From the NCBI GenBank assembly GCA_031216445.1, contig CM062219.1, positions 3,083,501-3,147,500 of the forward strand: a stretch of DNA of 64,000 nucleotides, written 5' to 3'. Source of the stretch: Lateolabrax maculatus (taxonomy: Eukaryota > Chordata > Actinopteri > Acropomatiformes > Lateolabracidae). Positions within the stretch are counted from its first letter, which is position 1. Every line of letters starts with the position of its first letter. Shown piece after piece: positions 12,353 through 24,653 of this stretch. The notes under the pieces are model-generated. The model worked only from the letters and a program-made list of their open reading frames with translations. It was not told where the DNA came from and did no database searches. The translations under genes and the position numbers were made by a program.

Positions 12353-13425
12353 TTAAAGGATCAGTTCACCCAAATAAAAAATAAAACAACATATTTACTT
12401 GCAATACAGATAGTTTTGCTTTTTTGTGCTGAGATTTAAGGCATCAATATAATAAAGGCAATTATTTAGCCGGTATAATGTTTACCATGTTCACCATCTT
12501 GCATTTTTTTGTATTAGTTACTAACATTTGCTAATTAGCGGAGCTGGGGCTGAATGTTGGTTTTGCAGGTATTTCATAAACCAAAGTATTGGACAAATCC
12601 TGATTTTTAGGAAAAGGTGAGGGATCACCAAAGTTATTACAATTCATCTTGAAGGGAATATGAATGTCTGCAACAAATTTCATGGCAAACCATCCAATTG
12701 TTGTTGAGATATATCACTAAAACCACAAATGTGAGCCTTAAAAATCACAGGATCAGCAATGTCAGTGGGGTTCATCCTCTGGGGACAATGAACGTCTATA
12801 CAAAATTACATGGCAATCCATTTAGTAGTTGTATAGTTGGAATATTTCAGTCTGGACCAAAATGGTGGGCCAAACAAACAAACCCACTTGCTAAAAATTC
12901 AACTGCGATGTGTCTTCTAGAAACAGAGTAGAGTCCTGGTTACTCTGGATAATCCAAAGAACATCAATACTTTTTTCTGAAAAAGGAACAAAATTATACT
13001 TTCAGTGCTTGAGACTATGAGGTGGCCCCATTAACTGTACAATGGACGTACAAAGATCTAACAAGTTGGGTTTAGTACGTTAGATTGGACTCCATGAGAT
13101 ACTGCTTCACAGGGAAAATAGATCCAGTGAAAACTGTTTAGAGTTTATGGAAAGACACGTTGCTGTCGGGTTTTTCAAATGTCATTGTTCAATGCTGTGA
13201 GCACCATGAACAAAATTTCCATTCAGGCAGTAATCTTAGAGACGAATATCAGATTCAGCTTTTTTGGCCACATATGTGTAAGAAATGTGACTCCAGTTTT
13301 TCCGTTGCTCTCAAAGTACTAACACAGAAATAGACAAATAAACAAAAACACATTTGCATAGATAGATACCACTTGATCTAAAATTGAAATGTGTTTTTTG
13401 TTATTTGGGTGAACAGAACCTTTAA
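12353..13425. mobile_element. Non-autonomous DNA transposon with inverted termini and TTAA ends
   Basis: The left end reads TTAA then AGGATCAGTTCACCCAAAT. The right end, reverse complemented, reads TTAA then AGGTTCTGTTCACCCAAAT. The roughly 21-bp inverted repeats differ at about two positions and are bounded by TTAA on both sides, as expected for a piggyBac- or Kolobok-type target duplication. No transposase frame is visible in the 1.07 kb. A separate interspersed repeat (12587-12885) is nested inside, which accounts for part of the length. Confidence 0.7.
12587..12885. repeat. Interspersed repeat, copy 1 (GATCACCAAAGTTATTAC family)
   Basis: The ordered words GGATCACCAAAGTTATTAC, ATGAATGTCTG, ATGGCAAACCATCCAAT, AACCACAAATGTGA, TTCATCCTCTGGGGAC and TTTCAGTCTGGACCAAA are shared with copies at 25183-25480 and 55337-55530. 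This family is common in teleosts. The unit is itself a rough internal duplication, since the 'ATGGCAATCCAT' half appears twice. Confidence 0.75.
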
Positions 13426-14097
13426 AACCTCTAATGAATGGAACTGTTGCTGCTAAAATGTCACTTTGATGTTAAAATACATTAGATAGTTTGTAAAATA
13501 AAAAACCTCTAACATGTTCTATTCTGGGTTTGTTCAATCATACAAAAAAGTCAATTAACACAAAATTACAGCACTGTGTCAATCCGTTATTTCAGTCTTA
13601 TGATGCTGATAATTAGTGTCAACCTACAGTGTGTGATTTTCTGTTGCTTGTGTCATGTTTATTTACTCTGTAAAGCAGCATGACATCCTACATTCAGCTA
13701 TTTCCTTTCAAGATAACGTTCTTTGAAATGAAATGCTGTTATAAGATACTAATCTGGTTTCCTGATGAGTGTTTGAAGCCTATTTCTGTCCATCTGCTCA
13801 TCTCCATCGTCCCCCTCCGCCAAACATCTCCACCTGTGCTGAACAAACTCACTAAACATCACTGTTTCCAAAAAATAAATCCTGCATGTTTGTTACTGAA
13901 GTCCCTCTGTTGTGTGTGCTTTTTCCATTTTGGTGTCTTCGCTGTTCCTCTGCGGGGGGGAAACAGACATGTGATTCCCGGGTCAAAGGTGAATGTATCA
14001 TTCTCGTGTGTTGTCGAATTTGTTGTGGACAGATTATACTGAAGTGACTTCTAGGTCACTGTGAAAGGGCATGCTAGTGGTGAGGTGACTGCGTGTA

Positions 14098-14484
14098 CTA
14101 GGTAATCCAGCAGGGGTGGTCAAATCTGCTGATAGGAAGGTTTCCTGTCAGTTGAATCATTATCGTAAAGTCACTGAAGCAGGACGAAAGAAAATGCCGG
14201 TGTTGTGACTTTCAGATTTGAAAACCTCTGCTGTCAAACAGTAAGTGGAGGTGTGTGTAAAAACATTTACCTGTCCTTGATATGATTTATTTTGATAAGA
14301 AAAGGCTCAAGTGAATGCAGTGTAAAGGTGGATTCCTCTGGTGTCTACATATTGAATAAAGAGTTTCATTTGAACAGCTGTGGGGCTTTTTTTTTTTTCA
14401 TTTTGTTCACAGTCCAAATATAAGTGCATCCACTCACACCAGCAGATGGCACCGTATATACAAAATTAACACAGACAGACAGTA
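14098..14484 (+). repeat. Left copy of a segment that flanks the minisatellite
   Basis: Shares ordered blocks with 24383-24653: GGAAGGTTTCCTGTCAG, CATTTACCTGTCCTTGATAT, AAGAAAAGGCTCAAGTGAAT, GTGGATTCCTCTGGTGTCTA, ACACCAGCAGATGGCACC and ATACAAAATTAACA. Same orientation, about 10.2 kb apart, on either side of the array. The left copy carries extra material between the first two blocks. Confidence 0.85.
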
Positions 14485-15093
14485 TTTCTTTATTTCTTCT
14501 TTTAAAAGTCTCAGTCTCATACATACAGAATATAAAGTATGTATACAACACTTTGAAAGGAGTCTTTAAGTACATTTTTCTGATAATACTTCTGTACTTT
14601 TACCCAGGACTTCTACTTGTAATGGAGTATTTTTAGAAAAACCCCACACTCCATCAAGGACTGAGGAAACAGAAGGATGACAGAAAACTGACTTTGCAAT
14701 ACAAATTAAAGTGCATATCAATGAATATGCTCTGCTTAACTAACCATCTGAAAAGTACTGAAGTCTGTGTGACATGTTGGTGTGGGATGCTAAGACAACA
14801 GAAGCTGTCCGAACAAGAACTGGAGTTTAAAATGTACTGTCCTCCCATCTCTTCTCAAGTGTTTACCAGGTATTTTTCCTTGTGTTACATTAAAACACTA
14901 CATCCCAAGACCGCATCTCACATTTCCAGACTGAATATATGGTGTGTACTCATCAGTAAGTGTTGCATTAATGTTGCCAATCAGTAAAAAAAGATAAAGA
15001 TGCCACATGTTGAGACTCCTTTAGTTAGTTGGTGGTTATAGCTCACAATAAGAGAGTTAAAGGGCCATTTCTGCCTATAATACACACAGGATG

Positions 15094-15131
15094 AGTGTGT
15101 GTGTGTGTGTGTGTGTTTGTGTGTGTGTGTG
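15094..15131. repeat. (TG)n microsatellite
   Basis: About 38 bp of TG dinucleotides with one TTTG interruption. Confidence 0.9.
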
Positions 15132-16243
15132 CAGCCTCTTCTTCTCACCCCTCGAGAGGGAGACAGAAAACCCACCTTCCTTTGATACCAGGAACACTGA
15201 TATTGTGTTGACGCTTATACTGACTTTATTTACGCATCAATGTTGTGAAGGAATTTTCCTTCTTGTATGTTAAACTTCCCTCTTGTAGGTTAAAGGTAAC
15301 TTCAGACAGTGCTTCACAGGTCAGGTCAACTCTCTGTTCGCCTGTCTCACTCTGTGTGCCTGACAAGGCCGAGTTGGCTCTGGCATCTGGTAGACCAAGG
15401 TCTGCTAGATATCTTCTGTTTTCAGGGTTAGACACAACAAGCTGGAGCCTGGTTGTTGACGCTGGATAAGAGAGACTGTAGAGAGGCTATGCTGTTGCTA
15501 GGACAGCAATGGTTGACGTCCTTCCTTGTTTGGATCTGATATCCAATAGAGTCCTCACACATGACAGACTGAGTTAGGAATAACCCTATTTGGATATAGC
15601 GGAACTTATCAGTTCTGGGGACGGTTAAATACTGAGCTTCAGGACACCATCTTCAGATTTGGGTAGCAGTACGCTGTGATTCACACGTGGTGTTTCCCTT
15701 TTCTCCTCGATCGAGCTTCAATAAATATTCCTGTGTAAGACATCCCGGTCTCCTGAAACTTCTTGTTAGAGTGAACCAGCTCTAAGATTTCCATCACAAA
15801 TATGAATATGCATTCAGATAACCAATGAATATCTTTCTGTGTATAAAATTGGATTTGTGATCGTTCGATATCCTCATTATGTAATTGACACCGTTTGAGA
15901 CAAGAATAAAAGTGCCCGTGTGTGTGAGTGGGGCTTGAAAACATGGTAAGATCAGATCAGTTTGGTTTTTAAACTAACTACTGATTTGTCATTAGAAACT
16001 GTAAAATGAAATGTCTCATTGCAAACTCTGAATGGTGAAAATTGCACAAATATGATGAACCACTCCAATCAGTATTGGCCTTAGAGCCATGTAATTCCTC
16101 ATTTGGTCTGCACGTTGACATCATGTACCTACAGTAACACTACTGCGTATGTGTCAACAGTAAATGACCGCAAAACTATACAATAACGACTGTCCAATAG
16201 AAAGGGCAATTTCTGAAGAAAATTCGGTGTGAACGCTGACTGC

Positions 16244-16368
16244 TGAAAGGCTGACACTAAACTGGATTGCTGAAGTTGAACACAAAAAGTGGAATAATAT
16301 CAACAATATATGAAAGATGTGGAATAGTTGAATGTTTGTTGAAAGGCTGACGCTAAACTGGATTGCTG
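16244..16368 (+). repeat. Short direct repeat just left of the array
   Basis: TGAAAGGCTGACACTAAACT at 16244 recurs at 16340 with one base changed (ACACT to ACGCT). The match continues to GGATTGCTG, 29 bp in all, 96 bp apart. Confidence 0.85.
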
Positions 16369-17319
16369 GCTTGAAATAGCTTGAAGCAGCTGGAGGGAGT
16401 ATTAGTATTAGTAAGTAGGAAACGGTCTAAATATTATGAATGGGAGTTAGAAGTTGAATAAAACTGAGAATGTATGAAATATGTACAAGATTTTCTGGTT
16501 TACACATTAAAGTATAAATTACAAGATTAGACATGAAAAATGCTTGAAAAAGTAAAAAGATGCGAAAAGACACACACACACAATGCCTGTGTGTGTGTGT
16601 CTTTGTCACATCCACCAACTGCTGACAAAAAACGACACTAAACAACAAAAGTGACAAAAAAAACCAACAGAAAAACAACATACAACGACACTATAAAGGA
16701 CAAAAAATGCCACTATAAACAACAAAAATGACAAAAAACAACAAAAAACGACACTACAAACAACAAAAACAACTAAATAACAACAAAAACAATGAAAAAC
16801 AACAAAAAACGACTTTATAAACAACAAAAACGACACTATAAACAACAAAAACTACAAAAAACAACAAAAACGACACTGTAAACAACAAAAACAACAAAAA
16901 AGGACACTATAAACAACAAAAACGAGTAAAAACGAAAAAAACAGCACTATAAACGACAAAAAACAACACTACAAAAAACAAAAACGACACTATAAACAAC
17001 AAAAATGACTAAAAAACAAAAAAAAAACGACACTATAAACAACAAAAACGACAAAAAAAGACACTATAAACAACAAAAAAGACAAAAAACAACAAAAAAC
17101 GACACTACAAACAACAAAAACAACTAAATAACAACAAAAATGACACTGTAAACAACAAAAACGACAAAAACGACACTATAAACGACAAAAATGACCAAAA
17201 AACGACAAAAAACGACCAAAAAACGGCAAAAATGACACTATAAATGACAAAAACGACACTATAAACGGCAAAAACGACACTATAAACGACAAAAACGACC
17301 AAAAAACGACAAAAACGAC

Positions 17320-19433
17320 ACTATAAACGACAAAAACGACCAAAAAACGACACTATAAACAACAAAAACGACACTATAAACGACAAAAACGACCAAAAAA
17401 CAACACTATAAATGACAGAAAAGACAAAAAACGATACTATAAACGACAAAAACGACACTATAAACGACAAATATGACAAAAAAACGACAAAAACGACACT
17501 ATAAACGACAAAAACGACCAAAAAACGACACTATAAACGACAAAAACGACCAAAAAACGACACTATAAACGACAAAAACGACACTATAAACGACAAAAAC
17601 GACCGAAAAACGACAAAAACGACACTATAAACGACAAAAATGACACTATAAATGACAGAAACGACAAAAAACGATACTATAAACGACAAAAACGACACTA
17701 TAAACGACAAAAACGACACTATAAACGACAAAAATGACACTATAAACAACAAAAACGACCAAAAAACGACAAAAACAACACTATAAACGACAAAAACGAC
17801 ACTATAAACGACAAAAACGACCAAAAAACGACAAAAACGACACTATAAACGACAAAAACGACGCTATAAACGACAAAAACAACACTATAAACGACAAAAA
17901 CGACCAAAAAAACGACAAAAACGACACTATAAACGACAAAAAAACGACAAAAACAAACAAAAAAACGACAAAAACGACACTATAAACGACAAAAACGACC
18001 AAAAAACGACAAAAACAACACTATAAACGACAGAAACAACACTATAAACGACAAAAAAACGACAAAAACAACCAAAGAACGACAAAAACGACACTATAAA
18101 CAACAAAAACGACCAAAAAACGACAAAAACAACACTATAAACGACAGAAACAACACTATGAACGACAAAAACGACAAAAAAACGACAAAAACAACCAAAA
18201 AACGACAAAAACAACACTATAAACGACAAAAACGACACTATAAACGACAAAAACGACCAAAAAACGACAAAAACGACACTATAAACGACAAAAACGACAC
18301 TATAAACGACAAAAACAACACTATAAACGACAAAAACGACCAAAAAAACGACAAAAACGACACTATAAACGACCAAAAACTACCAAAAAACGACAAAAAC
18401 GACACTATAAACGACAAAAACGACCAAAAAACGACACTATAAACAACAAAAACGACACTATAAACGACAAAAACGACCAAAAAACAACACTATAAATGAC
18501 AGAAAAGACAAAAAACGATACTATAAACGACAAAAACGACACTATAAACGACAAATATGACAAAAAAACGACAAAAACGACCAAAAAACGACAAAAACGA
18601 CCAAAAAACGACACTATAAACGACAAAAACGACCAAAAAACGACACTATAAACGACAAAAACGACACTATAAACGACAAAAACGACCGAAAAACGACACT
18701 ATAAACGACAAAAATGACACTATAAATGACAGAAACGACAAAAAACGATACTATAAACGACAAAAACGACACTATAAACGACAAAAACGACACTATAAAC
18801 GACAAAAATGACACTATAAACAACAAAAACGACCAAAAAACGACAAAAACAACACTATAAACGACAAAAACGACACTATAAACGACAAAAACGACCAAAA
18901 AACGACAAAAACGACACTATAAACGACAAAAACGACGCTATAAACGACAAAAACAACACTATAAACGACAAAAACGACCAAAAAACGACAAAAACGACAC
19001 TATAAACGACAAAAAAACGACAAAAACAAACAAAAAACGACAAAAACGACACTATAAACGACAAAAACGACCAAAAAACGACAAAAACAACACTATAAAC
19101 GACAGAAACAACACTATAAACGACAAAAAAACGACAAAAACAACCAAAGAACGACAAAAACGACACTATAAACAACAAAAACGACCAAAAAACGACAAAA
19201 ACAACACTATAAACGACAGAAACAACACTATGAACGACAAAAACGACAAAAAAACGACAAAAACAACCAAAAAACGACAAAAACAACACTATAAACGACA
19301 AAAACGACACTATAAACGACAAAAACGACCAAAAAACGACAAAAACGACACTATAAACGACAAAAACAACACTATAAACGACAAAAACGACCAAAAAACG
19401 ACAAAAACGACACTATAAACGACCAAAAACTAC
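17320..19433 (+). repeat. Higher-order duplication inside the array (about 1.05-1.08 kb, two copies)
   Basis: Rare variant units recur in the same order. ATAAATGACAGAAAAGAC lies near 17408 and near 18492 (offset 1084). AAACAAACAA lies at 17951 and 19024 (offset 1073). GACCAAAAACTAC lies at 18371 and 19421 (offset 1050). The falling offset means one or two basic units were lost from the right copy. Confidence 0.85.
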
Positions 19434-19639
19434 ACTATAAAGGACAAAAACAACCAAAAAACGACAAATACAACACTATAAACGACAAAAACGACCAAAA
19501 AACGACAAAAACGACACTATAAACGACAAAAACGACAAAAAAACGACAAAAACGACACTATAAAGGACAAAAACGACAAAAACGACCAAAAAACGACAAA
19601 AACGACACTATAAACGACAAAAACGACAAAAAAAACGAC

Positions 19640-20480
19640 AAAAAAACGACAAGATACACGACAAAAACGACAAAAAAACGACAAATACAACACTATAAAC
19701 GACAAAAAAACGACAAAAAGGACACTATAAACGACAAAAACGACACTATAAACGACAAAAACGACCAAAAAACGACCAAAAAACAAGACTATAAACGACA
19801 AATACGACACTATAAACGACAAAAACGACCAAAAAACGACAAAAACGACAAAAAAACGACAAAAACGACACTATAAACAACAAAAACGACCAAAAAACGA
19901 CAAAAACAACACTATAAACGACAGAAACAACACTATAAACGACAAAAATGACAAAAAAAACGAAAAAAACAACCAAAAAACGACAAAAACAACACTATAA
20001 ACGACAAAAACGACACTATAAACGACAAAAACGACACTATAAACGACAAAAACAACACTATAAATGACAAAAACGACCAAAAAATGACAAAAACGACACT
20101 ATAAACGACAAAAACGACACTATAAAGGACAAAAATGACAAAAACGACCAAAAAACGACAAAAACGACACTATAAACAACAAAAACGACACTATAAACGA
20201 CAAAAACGACCAAAAAACGACCAAAAAACAAGACTATAAACGACAAAAACGACACTATAAACGACAAAAACGACCAAAAAACGACAAAAACGACACTATA
20301 AACGACAAAAACGACAAAAAAACGTCAAAAAAACGACAAGATACACGACAAAAACGACAAAAAAACGACAAATACAACACTATAAACGACAAAAAAACGA
20401 CAAAAAGGACACTATAAACGACAAAAACGACACTATAAACGACAAAAACGACCAAAAAACGACCAAAAAACAAGACTATA
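19640..20480 (+). repeat. Second higher-order duplication inside the array (offset 687 bp)
   Basis: The rare variant AAGATACACGAC is at 19651 and 20338, each followed by the same run of variants (GACAAATACAACAC, GACAAAAAGGACAC, AACAAGACTATAAACGAC). The block start was not mapped precisely. Confidence 0.75.
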
Positions 20481-23123
20481 AACGACAAAAACGACACTAT
20501 AAACGACAAAAACGACCAAAAAACGACAAAAACGACCAAAAAACGACAAAAACGACACTATAAACGACAAAAACGACACTATAAACGATAAAAACGACAA
20601 AAACGACACTGTAAACGACAAAAATGACAAAAAAAGACAAAAACGACACTAAACGACAAAAACGACACTATAAACGGCAAAAACGACACTATAAACGACA
20701 AAAACGACCAAAAAAAGACAAAAACGACACTATAAACGACAAAAACGACACTATAAACGACCGAAAAACGACAAAAACGACACTATAAACGACAAAAATG
20801 ACACTATAAATGACAGAAACGACAAAAAACGATACTGTAAACGACAAAAACGACACTATAAACGACAAAAACGACACTATAAACAACAAAAACGACCAAA
20901 AAACGACAAAAACAACACTATAAACGACAGAAACAACACTATAAACGACAAAAACGACAAAAAAAACTACAAAAACAACAAAAAAAACGACAAAAACGAC
21001 ACTATAAACGACAAAAACGACACTATAAACGACAAAAACGACCAAAAAACGACAAAAATGACACTATAAACGACAAAAAACGACACTATAAATGACAAAA
21101 TCGACACTATACACGACAAAAACGACAAAAAACGACAAAAACGACACTATAAATGACAAAAACGACACTATAAACGACAAAAACGACCAAAAAACAACAA
21201 AAACGACATGATACACGACAAAAACGAACAAAAAACGACAAAAACAACCAAAAAACGACCAAAAACGACACTATAATCGACAAAAACGACAAAAACGACC
21301 AAAAAACGACAAATACAACACTATAAACGACAAAAACGACCAAAAAACGACAAAAACGACACTATAAATGACAAAAACAACACTGTAAATGACCAAAAAA
21401 CAACAAAAAAACGACACGATACACGACAAAAATGACCAAAAAACGACAAAAACGACACTATAAACGACAAAAACGACCAAAAAACGACACTATAAACGAC
21501 AAAAAAACAACAAAAACAACCAAAAAACGACAAAAACGACACTATAAACGACCAAAAACGACACTATAAAGGACAAAACCGACAAAAACGACCAAAAAAC
21601 GACAAAAACGACACTATAAACGACAAAAACGGCCAAAAAACGACAAAAACGACACTATAAACGGCAAAAACGACACTATAAACGACAACAACGACAAAAA
21701 AACGACAAAAACGACACTATAAACGACAATAAACGACACTATAAACGACAAAAACGACACTATAAACGACTAAAACGACAAAAAACGACAAAAACGACAC
21801 TATAAATGACAAAAACGACACTATAAACGACAAAAACGACAAAAAACGACACTATAAATGACAAAAACGACACTATAAACGACAAAAACGACCAAAAAAC
21901 GACAAAAACAACACTATAAATGACAGAAATGACAAAAAACGATACTATAAACGACAAAAACGACACTATAAACAACAAAAACGACCAAAAAACGACAAAA
22001 ACGACACTATAAACAACAAAAACGACCAAAAAACGACAAAAACAACACTATAAACGACAGAAACAACACTATAAACGACAAAAACGACAAAAACAACCAA
22101 AAAAACGACACTATAAACGACAAAAACGACACTATAAACGACAAAAACGACCAAAAAACGACAAAAATGACACTATAAACGACAAAAACGACACTATAAA
22201 CGACAAAAAAACGACAAAAACAACCAAAAACGACAAAAACGACACTATAAATGACAAAAACGACACTATAAACTACAAAAACGACAAAAAAACGACAAAA
22301 ACACGACAAAAACACGACAAAAACGACACGATACACGACAAAAACGACCAAAAAACGACAAAAACAACCAAAAAACGACAAAAACGACACTATAAACGAC
22401 CAAAAACGACACTATAAACGACAAAAACGACCAAAAAACGACAAATACAACACTATAAACGACTAAAACGACCAAAAAACGACAAAAACGACACTATAAA
22501 TGACAAAAACGACACTATAAACGACAAAAACGACCAAAAAACAACAAAAAAACGACAAAAACGACACGATACACGACAAAAACGACCAAAAAACGACAAA
22601 TACAACACTATAAACGACAAAAACGACAAAAAAACGACAAAAATGACAAAAACGACACTATAAACGACAAAAACGACACTATAAACAACAAAAACGACAA
22701 CAAACAACAAAAAACAACACTACAAACAACAAAAACAACTAAATAACAACAAAATCGACGACAAACAACAGAAAACGACACTAAACAACAAAAATGACAA
22801 AAAACGACACTACAAACAACAAAAACAACTAAATAACAACAAAAACGATGAAAAACAACAAAAACTACAAAAAACAACAAAAACGACACTGTAAACAACA
22901 AAAACAACAAAAAAGGACACTATAAACAACAAAAACGAGTAAAAACAACAAAAACAGCACTATAAACGACAAAAAACGACACTACAAAAAACAAAAACGA
23001 CACTATAAACAAAAATGACTAAAAAACAACAAAAAACGACACTATAAACAACAAAAACGACAAAAAAAGACACTATAAACAACAAAAACGACAAAAAACA
23101 ACAAAAAACGACACTATAAACAA

Positions 23124-23784
23124 CAAAAACAACTAAATAACAACAAAAACGACACTGTAAACAACAAAAACGACACTATAAACAACAAAAACGAGTAAAA
23201 ATGACAAAAAATGACCCTATAAACAACAAAAATGACTGAAAAACAACAAAAAACGACACTATAAACAACAAAAACGACAAAAAACAACAAAAAAACGACA
23301 TTATAAAGAAAAAAACGACAAAAAACAACAAAAACGACACTATAAACAACAAAAACGACAAAAAACAAAACTATAAACAACAAAAACGACAAAAAAATGA
23401 CCCTATAAACAACAAAAACAACAAAATTAGTCGTTTTTGTTTTTTATTGTGTCGTTTTTGTTTTTTTTTTTTGTTGTTTTTGTTGTTTATAGGGTCATTT
23501 TTTTCGTTTCTGTTTATAGTGTCTTTTTTGTCGTTTTTGTTGTTTACAGTGTCGTTTTTGTTGTTTTTTAGTCGTTTTTGTTTTTTATTGTGTCGTTTTC
23601 GTTGTTTTTTTTGTTGTTTTTGTTGTTTATAGGGTCATTTTTTGTTGTTTTTCAGTCATTTTTGTTGTTTATAGGGTCATTTTTTGTCGTTTTTACTCGT
23701 TTTTGTTGTTTATAGTGTCGTTTTTTGTTGTTTTTGTTGTTTACAGTGTCGTTTTTGTTGTTATTTAGTTGTTTTTGTTGTTGA
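23124..23784. repeat. Inverted segment of the array forming a large inverted repeat
   Basis: From about 23428 to 23784 the array flips strand: the units read GTCGTTTTTGTT and TTTATAGTGTCG. The reverse complement of 23644-23778 matches 23124-23247 through the same variants (AACTAAATAACAAC, GACACTGTAAAC, AACGAGTAAAAA, ATGACCCTATAAAC, AATGACTGAAAAAC). This leaves arms of about 125-135 bp around a spacer of about 400 bp. After 23784 the array resumes its original orientation. Confidence 0.88.
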
Positions 23785-24382
23785 CTAAAAAACAACAAAA
23801 ACGACACTATAAACAACAAAAACGACAAAAAACAACAAAAACGACACTATAAACAACAAAAACAACAACAAACAACAAAAAACAACACTACAAACAACAA
23901 AAACGACTATAAACAACAAAAACGACTATAAACAACAAAAACGACACTATAAACAACAAAAACGACAAAAAAACGACACGATAAACAACAAAAACGACAG
24001 AAAATTACCCTATAAACAACAAAAACAACAAAAAACAACAATAAACGACACTACAAACAACAAAAAAACAAAACAAAAAAAGCACTATAAACAAAAAACA
24101 ACAAAAACAACAAAAAAGACACTATAAACAACTAAAACGACAATAGACAACAAAAACAACAAAAAACGACACTATAAACAACAAAAACGACAAAAAAAAC
24201 TTTCAGCATTCACACCAAATACACGTAATATCATCAATATACCCTTAATACAATGCAAATTACAAACTCTCTAAGTTCCTCCTAAACATTGCTCAGTAGG
24301 TCATACAAACCCTGTAACATTAGCATGGGTAGTTAAAAAGTAACTACAGTATAAGTTCTTTGTATGATACAGTGGTGAGATA

Positions 24383-24653
24383 ACTGTAACTAACACAGTG
24401 GTTGAATCTGCGGTTAGGAAGGTTTCCTGTCAGATGTTGTAACTTAAAGATTTGAAAACCTGAAACATTTACCTGTCCTTGATATGATTTATTTTAATAA
24501 GAAAAGGCTCAAGTGAATGCAGTGTAAAGGTGGATTCCTCTGGTGTCTACATATTGACAGTTTTGACATAGTTTTGCTCACTGTCCAAATATGAGTGCAC
24601 CCACACACACCAGCAGATGGCACCACTTATACAAAATTAACATGGACAGACTT
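24383..24653 (+). repeat. Right copy of the segment flanking the minisatellite
   Basis: Partner of 14098-14484. The most similar part is the block from CATTTACCTGTCCTTG through GTGTCTACATATTGA, with only isolated base differences. The match ends in ATACAAAATTAACATGGACA. Confidence 0.85.

Larger units (their letters stand above)
10417..16621. other. Intergenic region sv2c to minisatellite
   Basis: No exon recognised on either strand. It begins with the sv2c 3' UTR, then holds a degenerate interspersed repeat (10965-11425), a TTAA-flanked inverted-repeat element (12353-13425), a duplicated segment (14098-14484), a (TG)n tract (15094-15131) and a short direct repeat (16244-16272 and 16340-16368). 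The open frames on both strands at 11755-12237 show no recognisable domain. Confidence 0.6.
16622..24197 (+). repeat. Composite minisatellite array, 20/21-bp units, about 7.6 kb
   Basis: Almost the whole stretch is built from three words, GACACTATAAAC (12), GACCAAAAAAC (11) and GACAAAAAC (9), giving alternating 21-bp (12+9) and 20-bp (11+9) units. The plus strand is strongly A-rich and T-poor. Most 21-bp units contain TATAAA and two CpGs. Units are arranged in longer duplicated blocks (see findings). Many open frames up to 172 codons occur on the minus strand, with a monotonous VVFVVYSVVF / SFLSFIVSFL translation. They follow from the repeat lacking stop codons in those frames and are not genes. 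No flanking transposon ends were found. Confidence 0.97.

Noticed and set aside
16606..23392. Many long minus-strand open frames (up to 172 codons) with hydrophobic VVFVVYS/SFLSFIV translations
   Set aside because: They are frames of the 20/21-bp minisatellite, which lacks stop codons in those frames. The same peptide words recur in several frames and there is no non-repeat sequence or gene structure.
16622..24197. Possible CRISPR-like array
   Set aside because: There are no unique spacers between conserved repeats, the units are contiguous and degenerate, and the genome is a vertebrate.
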